A DNA stretch of 23,462 nucleotides from Elusimicrobia bacterium RIFCSPLOWO2_12_FULL_59_9. Lineage in GTDB: Bacteria > Elusimicrobiota > Elusimicrobia > O2-12-FULL-59-9. This document shows, piece after piece, positions 7,700 through 14,824 of the stretch (within the stretch, counting starts at the first letter, position 1; each line of letters starts with the position of its first letter). Where the stretch lies: the NCBI GenBank assembly GCA_001800185.1, contig MGUX01000155.1, positions 1 to 23,462 of the forward strand. Direction: 5' to 3'. The position numbers and the translations under genes are program-made. The notes under the pieces are model-generated. The model saw nothing but the letters and a program-made list of their open reading frames with translations. It did not search any database and had not been told where the DNA came from.

Positions 7700-8002
7700 A
7701 TGAGCCCGATCATCCTAAAACTCTACATTGCGGGCCACACGGCCAACTCGGAGCGCGCCATCACGAACCTGCGCGGCCTTTGCGAAGAAGCCTTGCGCGG
7801 CGAATACGAGTTGACGATCATCGACGTCCTGGAGCGTCCGGAGACCGCCTCCCAGGACGGCATCTTGGCCACGCCGTCTTTGATCTTGGAGTCCCCCCTG
7901 CCGGCGCGCCGCGTCATCGGCGACCTTTCCGACGGCGAACAGGTCCTGCAGGGCCTCGGCCTGAAGCCGCCTTCTTCCTCCGAAAACGGCAAGATGCCTT
8001 GA
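7700..8002 (+). CDS. kaiB: KaiB-family protein
   Basis: 100 aa, the usual length of KaiB. Family landmarks are collinear with cyanobacterial KaiB: KLYIAGHTANS at 7-17, TIIDVLERP at 39-47, ILATPSLI at 55-62, RRVIGDLSDGEQVL at 70-83 and QGLGL at 84-88. In cyanobacteria KaiB switches to a thioredoxin-like fold, binds KaiC and displaces SasA. The fold-switch Gly is kept (G85), but the Asp two residues later is Gly (G87). There is no CxxC, so it is not a thioredoxin. ATG 7700 was chosen because it gives the family N-terminus; a longer reading would run back into the kinase gene. It sits between two kinase genes, 16 nt before a PAS hybrid kinase. No kaiC or kaiA lies in the window. A role as a kinase-interacting switch is inferred. 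Confidence 0.93.
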   Translation: MSPIILKLYIAGHTANSERAITNLRGLCEEALRGEYELTIIDVLERPETASQDGILATPSLILESPLPARRVIGDLSDGEQVLQGLGLKPPSSSENGKMP

Positions 8003-8018
8003 AACAGCGGATAAATCC

Positions 8019-9956
8019 ATGAATTTAGGCCAGACTTGGGTCCAGGCGCTGCGCCAAGCGATGCGGCGCAAGCCCCAGCGCACGTCCCTGCATGACGTCA
8101 TCAGCAAGAACCCGGACGGCATTTTGATCGTGGATCCCGGAGGCGCGGTGCTTTACTGCAACCTCGCCGCGGAGGTCCTTTTCTGGCGCAAGGCGGAGGA
8201 GCTCAAAGGCAAGATTTTCGGACTCCCCCTCGTGGCCGACAAAACCACGGAAGTGGAGCTTCTCATCAGCGGGGGCGGCGTGCGCACGGTGGAGATGTAC
8301 GTCGTGGAAACGGAATGGGAGGGCCAAAGCGCCTTCCTGGCTTCCCTGCACGACATCACCGAGCGCAAGCACATCGAAAAAAATCTCGCGCTTTTCAGCT
8401 CGCTGATCGCCCACATGCCGGCCGGGGTGCTGGTCGAAAATGAAAAGCGCGAAATTCTATCGGTCAACGAGGAGTTCTGCTCCATTTTCTCGATTATCAA
8501 GCCCCGGGAAGAGCTCATCGGCGACGATTGGAGCGACATCGCCAAGCAATGCCTGCCTCGCCTGGCCGACGCCAAAGCCTTCCCCCGCCGCGTCGACGAG
8601 ATCGTCAAGGCGCAAAAAGTCGTCACCAATGAGGAGATCGAATTTGCCGACGGCCGGTGTTTCGAGCGGGATTACAGCCCCATCTTCACGCGCAACGACG
8701 AGTTCGTGGGGCATATGTGGCAGTACCGCGACATCACCGAGCGCAAATTCGCGATGAAAAAAATAGAGTTTCAAAAAAACGAGCTGGACAAGGCCAACCG
8801 GGAGCTTAAAAAGAAAAATGACGAGCTGGAACGGCTCAGCCAGGTCAAGTCCACGTTCGTCTCCAAAGTGTCGCACGAGCTCAGAACTCCGCTGACGGTC
8901 ATCATGTCCTCCTCCAACAACCTGCTCGACGGCGCCTACGGAGCCCTTTCCGAGCCGCAAAAAAAATGGGTCGGAAGAATCTTCCACCATGCCATCCGGC
9001 TCCAAGAGATGCTCAGCGACATCCTGGACCTCTCCAAGCTTGAATCCGGCACGGCGGACATGCGCTGCGAGCAGCTCAATATCGAAAAGCTGATCAAGAC
9101 CTTGGTCGTCAACATGCAGATGCTGACCGGCGCCCGCAAGCAGAGCCTGACCTGCGAGGTCCCGGAGGGCCTGCCGGCCCTGTGGGCCTATCCCGGCCGC
9201 ATCGAGCAGATTTTGACCAACTTGATCACCAACGCCATGAAGTACACCCAGGAGGGCGGAGCCATATCGGTATCCGCCCATATGGCCGACGGCGACAATC
9301 TCCAGGTGACGATCGCCGACAACGGGCCCGGCATCGCTCCCGAGCATCACAAGGCGATTTTCGAGCGCTTCACCCAAATCCACCGGGAAGGCGACGACAA
9401 AATACCCATGAAGGGCATCGGCCTGGGCCTGGCCATCTGCAAGGAAATCGTGGCCCAACACCGGGGGCGCATCTGGGTGGAAAGCGAGCCGGGCAAGGGA
9501 AGCCGCTTCATCTTTCAAATCCCGGTGGACCTGAGGACTTTCCGGCCGCTTTCAAACCATATCCTCGTCGTTGACGACGAGGAGGACATCTGCGACCTGC
9601 TCAAGATGACGCTCACGCGAAAGGGCTATCAGGTCTCGGTCTCGCAGAACGGAAAGGAGGCCATCGAGCTCATCTCGAACAAAGACAACCCCTACGACCT
9701 TATTTTTCTGGACCTGATGCTGCCGGGAACGAGCGGGCTCGACGTGATCAAATCCACCCGCAAAGTCCGGCCCGAGATTCCCATCATCATCATCACCGCC
9801 TATCCCAACAGCGACATCCTGTTTAAGAGCATGGAGCACGCGCCCCTGACTTTCATCGCCAAACCCTTCAAGCTGGACCATATTTTGGAGACGATGAAAA
9901 GATTCCTGCCCAAAGAGCCCTCCGCGGCCCCGCCCGAGGAGCGCAAAACCGCTTAA
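8019..9956 (+). CDS. PAS-PAS-HisKA-HATPase-REC hybrid histidine kinase
   Basis: 645 aa, no membrane segment. PAS domains lie at about 22-118 (ends LHDITERKHIEK) and 122-245 (ends YRDITERKFAMK). A coiled coil (246-275) leads to H286 in the HELRTP box. The HATPase domain has N405, DNGPG at 434-438, FERF and KGIGLGLAI. The C-terminal receiver (about 512-632) has D519/D520, phosphoacceptor D565 in LDLMLP, T593 and K615. This is a classical hybrid kinase that passes phosphate His to Asp internally and normally needs an HPt partner; none is seen here. It follows kaiB by 16 nt and is followed directly, with zero spacing (TAA then ATG), by a single receiver. It is the closest kinase candidate for coupling to KaiB, by position only; it lacks the KaiB-like domain of SasA. 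Confidence 0.95.
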   Translation: MNLGQTWVQALRQAMRRKPQRTSLHDVISKNPDGILIVDPGGAVLYCNLAAEVLFWRKAEELKGKIFGLPLVADKTTEVELLISGGGVRTVEMYVVETEWEGQSAFLASLHDITERKHIEKNLALFSSLIAHMPAGVLVENEKREILSVNEEFCSIFSIIKPREELIGDDWSDIAKQCLPRLADAKAFPRRVDEIVKAQKVVTNEEIEFADGRCFERDYSPIFTRNDEFVGHMWQYRDITERKFAMKKIEFQKNELDKANRELKKKNDELERLSQVKSTFVSKVSHELRTPLTVIMSSSNNLLDGAYGALSEPQKKWVGRIFHHAIRLQEMLSDILDLSKLESGTADMRCEQLNIEKLIKTLVVNMQMLTGARKQSLTCEVPEGLPALWAYPGRIEQILTNLITNAMKYTQEGGAISVSAHMADGDNLQVTIADNGPGIAPEHHKAIFERFTQIHREGDDKIPMKGIGLGLAICKEIVAQHRGRIWVESEPGKGSRFIFQIPVDLRTFRPLSNHILVVDDEEDICDLLKMTLTRKGYQVSVSQNGKEAIELISNKDNPYDLIFLDLMLPGTSGLDVIKSTRKVRPEIPIIIITAYPNSDILFKSMEHAPLTFIAKPFKLDHILETMKRFLPKEPSAAPPEERKTA

Positions 9957-10358
9957 ATGCCCTCCCTAGAGAGCCAGCCCTCCGGCGACCCGAAAAAAAT
10001 CCTCCTGGTGGAGGATAATCCCGACATTTTGGAGACCATCGAAGCCACCCTCAGCCTGAGAAATTTCCGCGTGACCAGCCTCACCGAGGGCTCCCAGGTC
10101 ATGTCGACGGTCGTCCGAGACCGCCCCGACCTGATCATTATGGACGTCACCATCCCCAAGCCCGACGGCTACGAGCTCTGCCGGGAGCTTAAAGCCGAGA
10201 GCCAAACGCGCGATATCCCCATCATTTTAATGTCCGCTAAAACCCAGCGAACGGAGGTGGAGTTGGGATTTAAAATGGGCGCCGACCGCTACATCACCAA
10301 GCCTTTTCTCAACGAGGATTTGCTCAAGACGGTCGCCAGCATCTTCCAGAAAAAATGA
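9957..10358 (+). CDS. Single-domain response regulator
   Basis: 133 aa. After about 12 polar residues comes one receiver: E19/D20, phosphoacceptor D63 in MDVTIP, S93 and K115 in ITKPF. There is no output domain. The ATG abuts the stop codon of the hybrid kinase, so translation is probably coupled. It may act as a phosphate shuttle or sink for that kinase (inference). GADRYITKPF carries Arg where the common GADDY has Asp, a minor deviation. Confidence 0.93.
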   Translation: MPSLESQPSGDPKKILLVEDNPDILETIEATLSLRNFRVTSLTEGSQVMSTVVRDRPDLIIMDVTIPKPDGYELCRELKAESQTRDIPIILMSAKTQRTEVELGFKMGADRYITKPFLNEDLLKTVASIFQKK

Positions 10359-10367
10359 GAGCCCCGC

Positions 10368-11285
10368 ATGCATAAAATATTGATCGTGGACGACGAAGAG
10401 GATATCCTGGAAAACATCGAGACGCGGCTTAAAATGAGCGGCTACGGCACCCTCACCGCGACCAACGGCGCCGACGCGATCAACCTGGCTTTAAACGAAA
10501 GCCCTGATCTCATCCTCCTGGACCTGACGCTGCCGAAAGTCAGCGGCATGGAAGTCTGCAAGCAGCTAAAAGCGAGGCTGTCGACCTTCGTGCCCATCAT
10601 CATGGTTTCGGGCAAAAGCGAGCTGGAGGACAAAATCGCCGGCCTCGATCAAGGGGCCGACGACTACCTGACCAAGCCTTTCCATATGGACGAGCTCTTG
10701 GCCCGCGTCCGCGCCATTTTGCGCAACAAACAGATTCTCGACGACATGAAAAAGACGACCGTGACCGACTCCCTGACCGGCATTTACAATAGGCGTTATT
10801 TCCTGGTCCGGCTGGAGGAGGAGTGCGGCCGCGCGCAGCGGCGCGGACGAGCTTTTTCCTGCATGATGCTGGCCTTAAACGGCTACCGCGACGCCGGCGA
10901 GCGCTGCGGGCAGGACTTCATGGAGGAGATATTAAAGCAGACGGTTTCCAGGCTGCGGCCGCTCCTGCAGGAGAGCGACGTATTCATCCGCTTCGGCGAG
11001 GAAAAATTCGTCGTCATCATGCCCGAGACCGGCGCCGAGGGCGCGCAGGACTTGGCCAAGCGCGCGCGGGAGGCCGTCAGGGCCGAGCCTTTCGGCGACG
11101 CGGCGCAGACGATCGCGCTCGGCTGCCGCGTGGGAACCTGCAGCTTCCCCTCGGACAGGATCGAGAACATGAACCAAATGACCGAATACATCGAATTTTT
11201 CCTGCTGGGGCACTCGTCCCATGATCCCGGGCCGGAGGAGGCCGGCGCGGAGCCGGCGGAAAACCTCGAACCCGAAACGCCATGA
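10368..11285 (+). CDS. REC-GGDEF protein with degenerate active site
   Basis: 305 aa. The receiver (1-120) is complete: D8/D9, D52 in LDLTLP, S81, K103. Residues 130-280 follow the diguanylate cyclase fold, starting with DSLTGIYNRRYF at 134-145. The catalytic region is degraded: the metal-binding stretch that is usually D-x-D-x-F-K reads ALNGY (169-173), and the GGDEF motif reads GEEKF (210-214), with Lys in place of the catalytic Glu. Cyclic di-GMP synthesis is therefore unlikely; a receptor, scaffold or nucleotide-sensing role is possible. The tail (285-305) is Glu/Pro-rich. It sits 9 nt after the single receiver, and its stop overlaps the next start by 4 nt. The REC phosphorylation site is intact, so it can still be an input-driven regulator. 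Confidence 0.92.
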   Translation: MHKILIVDDEEDILENIETRLKMSGYGTLTATNGADAINLALNESPDLILLDLTLPKVSGMEVCKQLKARLSTFVPIIMVSGKSELEDKIAGLDQGADDYLTKPFHMDELLARVRAILRNKQILDDMKKTTVTDSLTGIYNRRYFLVRLEEECGRAQRRGRAFSCMMLALNGYRDAGERCGQDFMEEILKQTVSRLRPLLQESDVFIRFGEEKFVVIMPETGAEGAQDLAKRAREAVRAEPFGDAAQTIALGCRVGTCSFPSDRIENMNQMTEYIEFFLLGHSSHDPGPEEAGAEPAENLEPETP

Positions 11286-12406
11286 ACGCTCCCGAGATGC
11301 CTTTGCCAAGACCGCTGTTGATCGTGGATGACGAGTCCGACATCCGCGAGAGCCTGCAGGCGACTCTGTCGATGACGGGCTACCAAGTTTTGACGGCCGC
11401 CTCCGGCGAGGAGGGCATCGCGAAAGCGCAGAAAGACCTCCCGGACCTCATCATTTTGGACGTGATGCTGCCCCACATGAGCGGCTTCGACGTCTGTCGG
11501 AAGCTCAAAAGCTTTCCGGCCACCAAGCATATTCCCGTCATTTTACTGACCGCGCTTCAGGACGTCGAGGATAAAGTGCAGGGACTTGAGGCCGGGGCCG
11601 ACGATTTTATTCCCAAACCCTTCACCAGCCAGGAGCTCTTGGCGCGGGTCAGGGCTTTTCTCAGGACCAAATATCTCCGGGACGAGTTGGAGGCGAGCTA
11701 TAAAAAGCTCAAGGAGCTCGAAAGCCTCCGGGATTCCCTGACGAACATGATCGTGCACGACATCCGCTCTCCCCTGACCTCCATCCTGGGCAACATGTCC
11801 TTCATCATCGACGAACTCAGAAACGGAGCGGACGTTCCCGAAAACGCCAAGAAGCTTTTGGAAACGGCCGCGCTCAATTACCGGCACCTGATGAACCTCA
11901 TCGACACTTTCCTGGAAGTCTACCGCATGGAAAATCAGCAGCTGCCCTTGAAGAAAACCAAGGCAAGCTTGGTCAAAATCATAGAAACCTGCCTCAGCAT
12001 TCTGGAGCCCGACAGGCGCAAGAAGGAAATCGTTTTTGAGACCGTTTTTCCCCAAGAGCCGGAGCCGGTGCTGTTGGACAAAAAATACATCCAGCGGCTC
12101 CTCATCAACTTGTTGTCCAATAGCCTCAAGTTCACGCCGCGCGGCGGCAAAATCGCCGTCACGGTCAAAACCATCTCCGCCGGCAGCCAGGTCGAGGTCG
12201 TCATCGAGGATACCGGCGTCGGAATCCCGGAGGAAAACCTGGAAAAAATATTCCAGAAGTTCTTCCAGGGCAAGCCGGGAAGGCGCGGCCAAGGCTTGGG
12301 GCTGACGTTTTGCCGCATGGCGGTGGAGGCCCACGGCGGCAAGATTTGGGCGGAAAGGGGACAGAAGGAAGGCAGCCGCTTCATTTTCCGCCTCCCGCTC
12401 TCATGA
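11282..12406 (+). CDS. REC-HisKA-HATPase kinase
   Basis: 374 aa. The N-terminal receiver has D16/D17, D60 in LDVMLP, T90 and K112. A short coiled coil (130-152) leads directly to H159 in VHDIRSPLTS, the HD variant of the H-box. The HATPase domain has N276/N280 in INLLSN, DTGVG at 310-314 and GRRGQGLGLT at 333-342. There is no PAS, GAF or membrane sensor, so the only visible input is phosphorylation of its own receiver. That makes it a relay kinase controlled by an upstream kinase. It overlaps both neighbours by 4 nt (ATGA). The likely downstream partner is the single receiver that follows, inferred from coupling. Confidence 0.94.
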   Translation: MNAPEMPLPRPLLIVDDESDIRESLQATLSMTGYQVLTAASGEEGIAKAQKDLPDLIILDVMLPHMSGFDVCRKLKSFPATKHIPVILLTALQDVEDKVQGLEAGADDFIPKPFTSQELLARVRAFLRTKYLRDELEASYKKLKELESLRDSLTNMIVHDIRSPLTSILGNMSFIIDELRNGADVPENAKKLLETAALNYRHLMNLIDTFLEVYRMENQQLPLKKTKASLVKIIETCLSILEPDRRKKEIVFETVFPQEPEPVLLDKKYIQRLLINLLSNSLKFTPRGGKIAVTVKTISAGSQVEVVIEDTGVGIPEENLEKIFQKFFQGKPGRRGQGLGLTFCRMAVEAHGGKIWAERGQKEGSRFIFRLPLS

Positions 12407-12792
12407 ACATCTTCGGCCTCGGCGCCAAGAAGAAGAAGATTCTGGTGGTGGAAGACAACCTCGACATCGCCGAGAACCTGGAAGCCAGATTGACGGTGCA
12501 GGGCTATGAGGTCCTCATGGCGCCCGACGGCAAGGAGGGCGTCGAAAAGCCCAGGGCCGAGCTGCCGGACCTGGTCATCTTGGACGTGATGATGCCGAAA
12601 ATCGACGGATATCAAGCCTGCAGAATCATCAAGCACGACGAAAAGACCCGCCATATACCGGTGCTGATGCTGACCTCGCTGCAGCTCATGGGCGACGCCG
12701 AAAAAGCTTTCGAAGCGGGAGCGGACGATTTTCTCAGCAAACCCTTCACCAACGATCAATTGCTGAGAAAGATCCGCAAGCACGTTCCTTAA
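12403..12792 (+). CDS. Single-domain response regulator
   Basis: 129 aa starting at ATG 12403 inside the stop of the kinase gene; a longer in-frame reading would run into that gene. It has a basic leader (GAKKKK), then a full receiver: E18/D19, phosphoacceptor D61 in LDVMMP, T91 and K113 in SKPF. No output domain. It is the second receiver-only protein of the rightward arm and ends 30 nt before the REC-winged-helix gene. Confidence 0.92.
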   Translation: MNIFGLGAKKKKILVVEDNLDIAENLEARLTVQGYEVLMAPDGKEGVEKPRAELPDLVILDVMMPKIDGYQACRIIKHDEKTRHIPVLMLTSLQLMGDAEKAFEAGADDFLSKPFTNDQLLRKIRKHVP

Positions 12793-12822
12793 ACGAAGTT
12801 AATTTTCTATGATATTAAGGCT

Positions 12823-13515
12823 ATGGGCTACAAAATACTGATAGTGGACGACGAATCCTCCACGCGAAACGTGCTCAAGCGCTACCTCGAAAGCCGCGCC
12901 TTCGCGGCGATCACGACGCATGACGGCTCCGAGGCCCTTCTCATGGCCAAGGAATCCAAGCCCGATATCATTCTGGCCGACGCCGAAATGCCGGGCCTCG
13001 ACGGCCACACTCTTTGCCGCATCCTGCGCAAAGAAGAAACCACCCGCTCGATACCCGTCATCATGATGTCCGGGGCCAAAATTCAGGAAAAGGACATTTT
13101 ATCCGGCCTTGAGGGCGGCGCCGACGACTATATCCTGAAGCCCTTTTCCCTGCCCATCCTCCTGGCCAAGATCCACGTGGTTTTAAAGCGCTACGAGACC
13201 CCGTCCCAAATGGAAGACAAGCTCAAAAAGTGCGGCATCGAGCTGGACCCGACCGGCAGGACCGTCAAGGTCAAGGGAAAGTCGGTCGCGTTGACACGCA
13301 AAGAATTCGACCTTCTGGCCACCCTCATCGGCAAATCCGGCCGGGTATTAAGGATAGCTTACCTCTTGGAGACGGTCTGGGGCTACGACCCCGCCGACTA
13401 CAACGACCCTGGAACCGTGGAAGTGCATATCTCCCGCCTTCGGAAAAAATTGGGCCCCGCGGTCGCCAAGCACATCGTCAGCATGACCGGCCACGGCTAC
13501 AAATTCGAAGAATAG
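12823..13515 (+). CDS. OmpR/PhoB-family response regulator (REC-winged helix)
   Basis: 230 aa. The receiver has D9/D10, phosphoacceptor D53 in LADAEMP, S83 and K106. A linker (122-135) leads to a Trans_reg_C winged helix at about 137-229: ALTRKEFDLLATL, the recognition helix region around TVEVHISRLRKKL, and the hairpin ending GHGYKF. It is a transcription factor of the usual length and the clearest DNA-binding output of the rightward arm. The 30-nt gap upstream contains AAGG 5-8 nt before ATG and a -10-like GATATT at 12811-12816. It is followed by an 81-nt region with a composite inverted repeat, a possible target or terminator. Confidence 0.95.
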   Translation: MGYKILIVDDESSTRNVLKRYLESRAFAAITTHDGSEALLMAKESKPDIILADAEMPGLDGHTLCRILRKEETTRSIPVIMMSGAKIQEKDILSGLEGGADDYILKPFSLPILLAKIHVVLKRYETPSQMEDKLKKCGIELDPTGRTVKVKGKSVALTRKEFDLLATLIGKSGRVLRIAYLLETVWGYDPADYNDPGTVEVHISRLRKKLGPAVAKHIVSMTGHGYKFEE

Positions 13516-13550
13516 TTCCCCGCCTTGGTTCGAAAGTTAAGCAATTATTA

Positions 13551-13583
13551 GGCGCCCCTTAAGCTTTTCAAAAGCTCCGCGCC
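13551..13583. repeat. Composite inverted repeat in intergenic region
   Basis: The inner dyad AGCTTTT-C-AAAAGCT (13562-13576) is perfect, with 7-bp arms. It is flanked by GGCGC (13551-13555) and GCGCC (13579-13583), which also pair. It lies between the REC-winged-helix gene and the CsgG-like gene, where a -35 would be expected for the latter. It may be an operator or a terminator stem; no T-run follows. Confidence 0.5.
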
Positions 13584-13584
13584 C

Positions 13585-13590
13585 TATGCT
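13585..13590 (+). promoter_or_regulatory. -10-like element before CsgG-like gene
   Basis: TATGCT ends 6 nt before ATG 13597, so transcription would start at or beside the ATG. No good -35 is visible; the inverted repeat occupies its place. No Shine-Dalgarno is seen. Confidence 0.35.
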
Positions 13591-13596
13591 ATCGGT

Positions 13597-14556
13597 ATGA
13601 CGCAGAGGGCGCTGAGAAAAAGCAGGGGCGGTTGGGTCCGGTTCATCTACAATCTCTCCGGCCGAAGCGGCCGCATGGGCGCCGGCGTGCCGCGCAAAAT
13701 TTCCCGCTGGGGACGCGCGACCAAGGCGGCCCCCGCCCCCGCGGCGCGGATTTTTCTGGCGGCCTCGGCTCTGGCGTGGACTCTGGCCGCAAGCGCCTCG
13801 GCCTCGAAAAGCTACACGAACTTGGCCGCCGAGCTCACCCAGGCGGCCTTGAGCCACCATGTCAGCCAGGTCGCCGTGCTCCCCTTCAATTCCACGGACA
13901 ATTCGGAGTTTCAAGACGGCTCCAGCGTGTCGGAGCGCCTGATCACCCAGATGGTGCGTTTGGGAAGGGTGCGGGTGGTGGAGCGCGAGCTCCTGGACAA
14001 GGTGATGCGCGAGCAGCGGCTGATGCAGACCGGGGCCGTTGACGTCGATGAGTTCCGGCAGGTGGGCCGCCTGCTTCCCGTGGAAGCCATCATCACCGGT
14101 TCGGTCTCCCCGCTGGGAGATCAATTGGAGGTGCATGCCCGCTTGATCGAGGTCGGCACCGGAAAGGTGCTCTTCGCCTTGCAGGCGGAGTTTGAAAACG
14201 AATGGTTTGACGCTCCCTTCCAGGCAAGCGCCGAGCCGCTGCCGGCGCAAGCGGGCGCAAAGCCGGAAGCCTGCGATCGTGCCGGCGACATCATCGACTC
14301 GCTGGTCATCTCCATCCTGGACCTCAAAGCCCGGTACTGGGCCCTCAAGGTCCGCGAGCCTGATTTTTCCTATATCCAGTTGACCTTGGACCCAGGCGCC
14401 AAAATCCTCAATCAAAGGATCCGCGTTTGGTTCTACGATCTTTTGACCGCGTGGTACAACCGGGGCGACGCTCCGCGCCTGACGCCGTCGGAGCACAACA
14501 AGCTCATGCAGACCGAGGTGAAGATTTTAAACCTCGTAAAAACTTGCCAGGGATAG
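13597..14556 (+). CDS. CsgG/FlgO-like exported protein
   Basis: 319 aa. The N-terminus is long and basic, with a hydrophobic stretch (RIFLAASALAWTLAASASAS) at about 51-70 that looks like a signal peptide core; a start at M27 (13675) would give a more ordinary signal. Residues 90-195 carry the CsgG/FlgO pattern: VAVLPFNS, a GSSVSERL helix, VRVVERELLDKVMREQ, a TGAVDV turn, LPVEAIITGSV and VHARLIEVGTGKVL. In this family such proteins are envelope lipoproteins or secretion-channel components. No lipobox Cys is seen, so it is probably soluble periplasmic or a diverged member. The C-terminal third (205-319) is unassigned. It is followed 12 nt later by a truncated receiver gene and may be controlled by the preceding winged-helix regulator (inferred). 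Confidence 0.8.
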   Translation: MTQRALRKSRGGWVRFIYNLSGRSGRMGAGVPRKISRWGRATKAAPAPAARIFLAASALAWTLAASASASKSYTNLAAELTQAALSHHVSQVAVLPFNSTDNSEFQDGSSVSERLITQMVRLGRVRVVERELLDKVMREQRLMQTGAVDVDEFRQVGRLLPVEAIITGSVSPLGDQLEVHARLIEVGTGKVLFALQAEFENEWFDAPFQASAEPLPAQAGAKPEACDRAGDIIDSLVISILDLKARYWALKVREPDFSYIQLTLDPGAKILNQRIRVWFYDLLTAWYNRGDAPRLTPSEHNKLMQTEVKILNLVKTCQG

Positions 14557-14568
14557 GGGGACGCGAAG

Positions 14569-14814
14569 ATGAAAAAGAAACTGCTTATCGTGGATGACGA
14601 ACCGGTGGTCCAGCGGCTGCTCCGCCGCCTCTTCGACGACAGCAAATACGAGGTGCTCATCGCCTCCAACGGAAAGGAAGCGATGGAGATCATTAAGGAA
14701 AAGCATCCTCACATGATGCTGGTGGATATTTTTATGCCGGGCAAGTACGGCCAGGAAGTCCTCAAGAGCCTGGAAACGACGGCCCAGGCCGAGCCGACGC
14801 TGTTTTCCGTGTGA
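14569..14814 (+). CDS. Truncated receiver-domain protein
   Basis: 81 aa. The first two-thirds of a receiver are present: D9/D10 acidic pair and D53 in VDIFMP with the GKYGQEVLK helix. The protein then stops; beta4 with the Thr/Ser and beta5 with the conserved Lys are missing (receivers are usually about 120 aa). The final ten residues (AQAEPTLFSV) do not resemble the family. I looked for the missing part in other frames up to 14825 and saw none. It keeps a good ribosome site (AGGGGG about 8-12 nt upstream) and sits 12 nt behind the CsgG-like gene. It is either a decaying pseudogene or a mini-receiver that binds partners without normal phosphotransfer. Confidence 0.75.
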   Translation: MKKKLLIVDDEPVVQRLLRRLFDDSKYEVLIASNGKEAMEIIKEKHPHMMLVDIFMPGKYGQEVLKSLETTAQAEPTLFSV

Positions 14815-14824
14815 GCGCCGCCTA

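Noticed and set aside
7700..8002. Thioredoxin or glutaredoxin identity for the small protein
   Set aside because: No CxxC; the ILATP and IGDLSD motifs are specific to KaiB.
8457..9518. 353-codon minus-strand frame opposite the hybrid kinase
   Set aside because: The plus strand there encodes intact PAS, HisKA and HATPase motifs; the antisense product shows no domain.
14700..14824. Frameshift restoring the missing part of the truncated receiver
   Set aside because: No frame in this stretch encodes a T/S strand or a KP-containing strand before the convergent gene begins.
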